From NCBI RefSeq assembly GCF_025465935.1, contig NZ_JANLNV010000041.1, positions 48,185 to 112,184 on the forward strand: 64,000 nucleotides of DNA, in the 5' to 3' direction. Made by a program: the position numbers and the translations under genes. Every line of letters begins with the position of its first letter. The first letter of the stretch is position 1. Below, piece after piece: positions 59,114 through 64,000 of the stretch. This DNA comes from Pseudomonas sp. 7P_10.2_Bac1. Its GTDB lineage: Bacteria; Pseudomonadota; Gammaproteobacteria; Pseudomonadales; Pseudomonadaceae. The notes under the pieces were generated by a model. It had not been told where the DNA came from, did no database searches, and worked only from the letters and a program-made list of their open reading frames with translations.

Positions 59114-62044
59114 TCAGAACTTGACCGTCAAACCTGTGCTGACCGTACGGCCCGGTGCGGGCATAAAGCTTTGTGCCAGCGGGTCCAGGTAATACACGTT
59201 GGTCAGGTTGTGCACGCCAAAGTCGATTTGCGTGCCCTTGTAAATCTCGTAGCTGGCGAACAGGTCGAAGATCGCCGATTTGCGGTAGTAGATCTGGTTG
59301 GTGGTGATGCCATCGTTCCACGGCTTGTTCAACTTGGCGGTCGGGGCGCTGTTGTAGACCATGCGCCCGCCCAGCACCAACTGGTTGTCGAACCAGCGCG
59401 AACCCACCGTGGTGTTGATCGAGTACTTGGGCGGGTTCTGGGTGTTGGTGTACGAGCCAGGGAAACCGCCGTCTACGCAGTTGGGCGTGGGCGTGCCGTC
59501 GTCACGCAGTTTTTGCGCCAGGTCCGGTGCACAGGTCTTGGCGTTCAGGTAGTAGGTGGCCGATACGTCGGTGAACACACGGCCCATGTCGTAGCTGGTT
59601 TGCAACTCGACGCCCTTGACCCGGAAGCTGTCGACGTTCTGCAGGTTGCCGGCAAAGATGTCTTGATAGTCACGGGTGATGTAGTTTTCGATCTTGTTAT
59701 CGAAGTAGGCCAGTTTGGCCGCGGCCGTGTCGCCCTCAAGGAACAGGCTGTTTCTCAGGGTGCTGGCGCCCAGCTCCCAGTTCTTGCTGCGTTCAGGCTT
59801 GAGGTTGGCGCCCGGTACTGCGGCGGTGAACAGGCCCAGTGTGGACTCGAACAGGCTAGGCATGCGCACGCCTTCGCTGTAGTTGAGGTACACGAAGCTG
59901 GTCTCGTCGAGGTCGTACTTCACGCCGAAGGAAGGCGTAAAGGCGTGATCGCGGCGCTCGATGGGTTTGGCGTAGCTGTAACTGGTGGCGTACTTCTGCA
60001 TCTCGGTGTCGTTGGCTTCGAAATGGTCGTAGCCCGTGTTACCGACGGTGCCTTTTTCATACGGCGTGGCGTTGAGCGAGTCCTGGGTGAAGTTGCCCTG
60101 TTGGTCCGGGCGCCAGTACACATAACCGATGCGATCGTTGCCTTTGTACAACCAGGTCCAGCGTACCGGGCGGGTGGCAAAGGTCGCAGGGGTGGCAAGC
60201 TGGTTGTGGTCCTTGCTGTGGAACTCACTGTAGCGACCGCCCACGGTAAAGGTCAGCGGCTTGATCGGTGCCCATTGCAGCGAGCTCACCAGGCTGCCTT
60301 CCTGACGGTCGCCGCTGCGAATGAAACGGTTTTGCTCCAGGTCAGATTGCAGCACCGGCGAATTATCGTCTGGGCGCAGACGCTCTTTCTGGAAGGACGC
60401 GCCGTAGCTCCAGGCGAATTTGCCGACCTGAGTGTCGAAGCGCGAGGTGTTGCTGACATCGGTGCCCCAACGCAAATCCTTACTGCGGTTGAGCAGGGCA
60501 TCCTGATAGCCGTCTTCGCTCAATTGATCCGGTTCGCCTTCATAGCCAAACAACGGCGTCACGGTGCTCAAGCCGTTGTACGTTTTGCTCTGAGCCTTGG
60601 TCACCCAGGCGTTGGCGCTGAGATCGATCAGCGGATTGTCTTCAGGCTTGAACGTGTAGCGGGCCGTATAGGCGTTGATCCGCATGCTGCCGGGTGCCCA
60701 CTGCGGCACGGTGCCGGTGGTGTTGCGAATGATCCGCGACGGCATGATTTCGCCGTACTCGCCATCGGTGTAGCGGTAGGCCAGCTCAAGATTCTGGTCG
60801 GGCGAAGGCTTGATGATGGTCTTGAGCAATAACCCTGTGGAGTCGGTGGAGGTGTTCAACACCTCGTTGCCCGCCTTGAACACCTTGGCCGGGCCGTTGG
60901 CTTCTTCGGTTCTGTAGACGTACTGCCGGGTCGCCGGGTCCCAGCGGCGTACTTGCTTGAACACCTGGTAATCCTTGAAGCCCTTTTTACCGGCGTAGTA
61001 GTTACCGCTTTCGCGCTCGGTGTAGGCGGCGACAAAATCAATCGTGTCGCTGGTGCTGGCAAAGGCCACACTGCCCGAGTGAGCTTGCGGGTTGAAGATG
61101 TTGTTGCTGCCCTTGCGCGGGGTAGCGTTGTACTCGTGCGGACGGTCGACGCTGTTGCTCGAAATATCGCCCTTGAGGCGCACACCGTAGGTTTCGCCTT
61201 CTTTGAGGATGTCCTTGGGTTGCAGGGTTTTCATCTTGACCATGCCGCCGATGGCGCCAGCTGCATCGGCGTTCAGACTTGGGCCTTTGTCGACGGTGAT
61301 GTCACTGATCATGTCCGGGTCGATGTAGCTGCGCTGTTGCATGCCACCGTAACCGCGATAGGCGTCAATCGCTTGCTGGCTGCCGTCGATGGTCACTGGC
61401 ACGCGGCTCTGGCCCTGAATGCCGCGGATGTTGACGTCCAGCGCGCCGCCGTTGCGAGTGTCACCGGTTTGCACGCCGGGCACGCCCTTGAGAATGTCCG
61501 CCGGGGAAGAACCACGGAAGCGGTTGATGGTTTCGCCGGAGATATACACGCTGGAACCTGCGGTGGTGTAAACCTGCGCTGCCGGGCCAGTCAAACGGCT
61601 TGCCTGCCCGCCTTTGATGGTCACCGCGCCGAGCATTTCAGACTCATCCAGATCGGCGTCAAAGCCGGTGTTGGCTTCGCTGCGCGGGCTGAGGATCAGG
61701 CTGCGCTGACCGTCGATTTTCCAGCTGACAGGCGCATTGCCGAGTAACTGGCGCAGCGCCTGTTCGTTGCTGAAGTTACCGCGCAACGCGGGCGCTTGCA
61801 GACCGTCCACCAGACCGGCCGCAAGGCCCAATTGCAGATTGGCCTGACGCGCAAAAGCGCTGAGGGCCGTGGTCAGCGGTTGCGCGGGAATATCGAAGAA
61901 ACGGGTAGCCTGATCACTGGGCGATGCGCTGGATTCTGCTGCAACCGCAGACGGCGGCTGAAAAATTGCGCTGTTGATTGCCACACACAGTACGGCCAGC
62001 GCCACCGGTACTTTGGAGTGCGCAACGTGTGATCGGTTACCCAT
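59114..62044 (-). CDS. TonB-dependent receptor with STN domain, heme/hemophore type
   Basis: A 976-residue outer-membrane receptor, long for a siderophore receptor. Signal peptide VPVALAVLCVAINSAIF; STN domain at about residues 50-120 (FFDIPAQPLTTALSAFARQANLQLGLAAGLVDG). Plug with SSPADILKGVPGVQTGDTRNGGALDVNIRG and GGMQQRSYIDPDMISDITVDKGPSLNADAAGAIGG, the pattern of hemoglobin/hemophore receptors; barrel ends RTVSTGLTVKF. It is preceded by FecR and sigma genes and followed by tonB. The heme assignment rests on pattern, not on a confirmed ligand. Confidence 0.88.
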   Translation of the reverse strand: MGNRSHVAHSKVPVALAVLCVAINSAIFQPPSAVAAESSASPSDQATRFFDIPAQPLTTALSAFARQANLQLGLAAGLVDGLQAPALRGNFSNEQALRQLLGNAPVSWKIDGQRSLILSPRSEANTGFDADLDESEMLGAVTIKGGQASRLTGPAAQVYTTAGSSVYISGETINRFRGSSPADILKGVPGVQTGDTRNGGALDVNIRGIQGQSRVPVTIDGSQQAIDAYRGYGGMQQRSYIDPDMISDITVDKGPSLNADAAGAIGGMVKMKTLQPKDILKEGETYGVRLKGDISSNSVDRPHEYNATPRKGSNNIFNPQAHSGSVAFASTSDTIDFVAAYTERESGNYYAGKKGFKDYQVFKQVRRWDPATRQYVYRTEEANGPAKVFKAGNEVLNTSTDSTGLLLKTIIKPSPDQNLELAYRYTDGEYGEIMPSRIIRNTTGTVPQWAPGSMRINAYTARYTFKPEDNPLIDLSANAWVTKAQSKTYNGLSTVTPLFGYEGEPDQLSEDGYQDALLNRSKDLRWGTDVSNTSRFDTQVGKFAWSYGASFQKERLRPDDNSPVLQSDLEQNRFIRSGDRQEGSLVSSLQWAPIKPLTFTVGGRYSEFHSKDHNQLATPATFATRPVRWTWLYKGNDRIGYVYWRPDQQGNFTQDSLNATPYEKGTVGNTGYDHFEANDTEMQKYATSYSYAKPIERRDHAFTPSFGVKYDLDETSFVYLNYSEGVRMPSLFESTLGLFTAAVPGANLKPERSKNWELGASTLRNSLFLEGDTAAAKLAYFDNKIENYITRDYQDIFAGNLQNVDSFRVKGVELQTSYDMGRVFTDVSATYYLNAKTCAPDLAQKLRDDGTPTPNCVDGGFPGSYTNTQNPPKYSINTTVGSRWFDNQLVLGGRMVYNSAPTAKLNKPWNDGITTNQIYYRKSAIFDLFASYEIYKGTQIDFGVHNLTNVYYLDPLAQSFMPAPGRTVSTGLTVKF

Positions 62045-62147
62045 GTTTCTTCGCCTTTTGTTTTTGGTATTACGAGTCATTCGCAATACAAGGAGCTACA
62101 AAGACGAACACCGTGCGGATTTTTTTCAGCGCAAACGCAAATATTTT

Positions 62148-63107
62148 TCATTCAATGCTTTTTGGCGTGCCAATAACTGTCAATAAAGGCGAGTACTGCC
62201 GCACCTCACCGCCAATGGGCGCGACCAATGCCTGGAGTGCACGCTGGGTATCGCGCATGTCGTACAGGCCGGTCACACGCTTGTTGGCCAGGGCAGGATC
62301 GGTGATCACGATCCAGCCGCGCTGATAGCGGTCGAGTTGTTCGACCACCTGAGCAACGCTGGCATTTTCAAAAAATTGCGCCCCCATGATCCAGCCCGCG
62401 ACCTCGCCAGGCATCACCAGAGATTGAGTGGCGATGCCGGTGCGGCGATCAATCCACAACCGTTGGCCGGCACCCAGCCGATACTGTTTGTTCACCCCGA
62501 CAGTGCCTTCGCGGACCTCGACACTCAGCCCGGCGTTGCGTTGTGCCACATCGAAGGCGGTGCCCAGAACCCTGATCACGGCTTCGTCGCTGCGCACTTC
62601 AAAGGGTTTGCTGGCGTCATGGGCCACGTCGAAAAACACCTCGCCTTTGACCAGCGTGACCTGGCGCTGATGATCATCGAAGCTCACATTGACTGCGCTT
62701 TGCGGGGCCAGTGTAAGGCGGCTGCCATCACCCAGAGTGACTTCGCGGGTTTGCGCGATCCCGGTACTGTAATCAGCCCGCCAGTTCGGGCTCATCACCA
62801 GCGCTGCGCATACGGCCAGGGCACTGAGGCAGGCTGCAGCCAAGAGTGGCAGACGTGCGCGGGGTTTGAGTGGCGTGACATTGGCAGGGGCAGGGGGCCA
62901 ATGCTGCTCGGTACCTGGGGCTTGAGCGCCCAGCGCCTCCCACGCGCGGTTGACCTGGGCCCAGGCGTCAAAATGCTCTTCGTGACTGTGCAGCCAGCGA
63001 TCGAAATCCTCGAAACGCTCGGGGTGCTGTTGCAGATCCAGCAGCCACTGGCCGGCAACTTCCAGGCTCTGTGCCGAGACCGTCCGGGGCAGGGGGACGT
63101 TATGCAT
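62148..63107 (-). CDS. FecR family anti-sigma/sigma regulator
   Basis: A 319-residue FecR-like protein. The cytosolic N-terminus has VAGQWLLDLQQHPERFEDFDRWLHSHEEHFDAWAQVNRAWEAL; the membrane segment is LPLLAAACLSALAVCAALVMS; the periplasmic domain has REVTLGDGSRLTLAPQSAVNVSF, KGEVFFDVAHDASKPFEV and VLGTAFDVAQR. It links the adjacent receptor to the sigma factor whose gene it overlaps by eight bases. Start at 63107. Confidence 0.92.
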   Translation of the reverse strand: MHNVPLPRTVSAQSLEVAGQWLLDLQQHPERFEDFDRWLHSHEEHFDAWAQVNRAWEALGAQAPGTEQHWPPAPANVTPLKPRARLPLLAAACLSALAVCAALVMSPNWRADYSTGIAQTREVTLGDGSRLTLAPQSAVNVSFDDHQRQVTLVKGEVFFDVAHDASKPFEVRSDEAVIRVLGTAFDVAQRNAGLSVEVREGTVGVNKQYRLGAGQRLWIDRRTGIATQSLVMPGEVAGWIMGAQFFENASVAQVVEQLDRYQRGWIVITDPALANKRVTGLYDMRDTQRALQALVAPIGGEVRQYSPLLTVIGTPKSIE

Positions 63108-63651
63108 ACGGGCGTTCCTTAGAGTGCGCGCTGGGCTCAGGGGCGTGTGTGGCGACGCTCGAAGCCAGGTGAACGATGGCATCCTTGACCAGCCGATGAG
63201 CGCTGGAAAGCGAGATTTTGAGATGATCGGCGGTTTGCTGCAACGTGAAACCGCCCAGACGATTCATCTCGACCGCGATACGCATTTGCTCGGGCAGACT
63301 GGCCAGCGTCGCGGCGATGCGACTGGCGTCATCACTGTGTACGACTCGTTGTTCGGGTGACAACTCGTGGCCGGGGCGCATCCACTGTGGCGGCGACTGT
63401 TGCTGACGCTTCTCGGCGGCCTGTCGGCGCACAGCGTCCAGCGCCAGATTGCGTACGATGCGATATAGATAAGCCACGGGTTGCTCGACGACCTCTTCGG
63501 TACTGGCGCAAAAACGCAAGAAGGCATCCTGCACCACATCCTCGGCGCGAGCATGATCACCGACCACCACCTTGGCGTAGTTGATCAGTGCGATGCGATG
63601 CTCGAGATAGAGTTGCAGCCTGGCGGTAGTGTCGTTCACGGGGGAACTCAA
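63100..63651 (-). CDS. ECF sigma factor, FecI/HasI type
   Basis: A 183-residue iron-regulated ECF sigma factor. Region 2: YAKVVVGDHARAEDVVQDAFLRFCASTEEVVEQPVAYLYRIVRNLALDAVRR; region 4: TLASLPEQMRIAVEMNRLGGFTLQQTADHLKISLSSAHRLVKDAI. Starts possible are TTG at 63651 or GTG at 63639; both have weak ribosome sites. It heads the sigma-FecR-receptor-tonB set and has a Fur-like box upstream. Confidence 0.92.
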   Translation of the reverse strand: MSSPVNDTTARLQLYLEHRIALINYAKVVVGDHARAEDVVQDAFLRFCASTEEVVEQPVAYLYRIVRNLALDAVRRQAAEKRQQQSPPQWMRPGHELSPEQRVVHSDDASRIAATLASLPEQMRIAVEMNRLGGFTLQQTADHLKISLSSAHRLVKDAIVHLASSVATHAPEPSAHSKERPYA

Positions 63652-63686
63652 GAGTGATGAGTCTGAAAGCGCGGCGACGTTAATTT

Positions 63687-63705
63687 AATTGAGAGTAATT
63701 ATCAA
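63687..63705 (-). promoter_or_regulatory. Fur-box-like site before the second ECF sigma gene
   Basis: The minus strand reads TTGATAATTACTCTCAATT, matching the Fur consensus in the GATAAT half with a partial dyad. It lies 36 bases upstream of the sigma gene. Confidence 0.6.
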
Positions 63706-63834
63706 TACCGGTGTTTGTAGGGGTATGTGGTAAGGGTGAGCTTTGTAGGCTGCTGCTGCGTATCAGATGGGTATGTTCGGCGGGGCAATGACTGAATAAC
63801 TGGGTACATATCCATTCGATGGGTAATGGCCACT

Positions 63835-64000
63835 TTGGGTTACGCCCTTACGGCGTGCCACTTTGAAAAGCGCAAAGTGGCCAAACGCTTTCGCCCCTAC
63901 CCCTCGGTGCCTCGCTGTGGCTCGGCATACCCTCGCCACAGGTCTTGCTCCGTGGGCCCGCCGCGATCGGCCATCCATGGCCGTGTCGCGGCTAACCCGG
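63835..64000. repeat. Pseudomonas long intergenic repeat, cut by the window edge
   Basis: From GGTTACGCCCTTACGGCG on, the sequence follows a pattern I know as a multi-copy Pseudomonas repeat: a protein-like TTTGAAAAGCGCAAAGTGGC stretch, CGCTTTCGCCCCTACC, CTCGGTGCCTCGCTGTGGCTC, CCGTGGGCCCGCCGCGAT and CCATCCATGGCC. Short open frames inside it are not believable genes. The stretch 63706-63834 before it shows nothing. Confidence 0.6.

Noticed and set aside
58829..60832. A 667-codon open frame antisense to the heme-type receptor and tonB genes
   Set aside because: It mirrors the codon pattern of the real receptor genes on the other strand, shows no recognisable domain and no ribosome site; long antisense frames are common in GC-rich Pseudomonas DNA.
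63763..63978. A 71-codon minus-strand frame near the right end
   Set aside because: It lies within the multi-copy Pseudomonas repeat, whose short frames are not credible genes.

Overview
The window looks like chromosome from a fluorescent-group Pseudomonas. The evidence is the gene families present (urt/ure, ars, FecI-FecR-TonB receptor modules, DUF2986, YghU), the moderately high GC, REP-type inverted repeats with a GCGGGCTTGCTCGCGAT arm, and a long Pseudomonas-type intergenic repeat cut by the right edge. I see no tRNA, rRNA, CRISPR array, phage or insertion sequence.

Layout. 1-6.1 kb: small metabolic and regulatory genes (GNAT, SDR, RidA, a DHFR-like reductase, an MFS pump divergent from an HxlR regulator, and a MerR regulator followed by an old-yellow-enzyme reductase). 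6.1-20.9 kb: a nitrogen-acquisition locus. A minus-strand operon encodes a urea ABC transporter (urtABCDE) and a complete urease (ureE, ureF, fused ureAB, ureC, ureG, ureD). A divergent plus-strand set encodes a cytosolic AmiC-like sensor, an AmiR-like ANTAR antiterminator, an amidase-signature amidase and a HupE/UreJ nickel permease. 21-25.8 kb: yghU, trmK and arsRBCH. 25.8-34 kb: an HTH-citrate synthase fusion divergent from a CaiB-type CoA transferase, then small genes, LysR, an ankyrin protein, a deaminase and an MFS carrier. 34-43.9 kb: an SDR, a TonB-dependent receptor, a YeeE/YedE transporter, a WYL regulator with a glyoxalase-fold partner, an amino-acid-oxidase-like flavoprotein, GFA, GrpB and a diguanylate cyclase. 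43.9-48 kb: a choline/betaine-like catabolic cluster with a LysR regulator. 48-50.2 kb: an MFS pump divergent from a SufR-like regulator. 50.3-63.7 kb: an iron block with three TonB-dependent receptors, a periplasmic siderophore esterase, a TonB protein and two ECF sigma/FecR pairs.

The most interesting element is the control of the urea/amide locus. Two divergent sigma-54-type promoters are visible. The urtA leader carries a long intrinsic terminator ending just before the ribosome site. Three leaders (urtA, amiC-like, amidase) share a hairpin whose stem covaries (CCCUAC/GUAGGG, CCGCAC/GUGCGG, CCAUAC/GUAUGG). In each it is followed by a hairpin with a hexaloop of the A1-G4 type known as an ANTAR-protein target (AUCGGA, AGCGCA, AACGGA). 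I infer that the AmiC-AmiR pair senses urea or a short amide and relieves termination across transporter, urease and amidase, with nitrogen limitation acting through sigma-54. The urease alpha subunit also departs from canonical UreC in a normally conserved loop.
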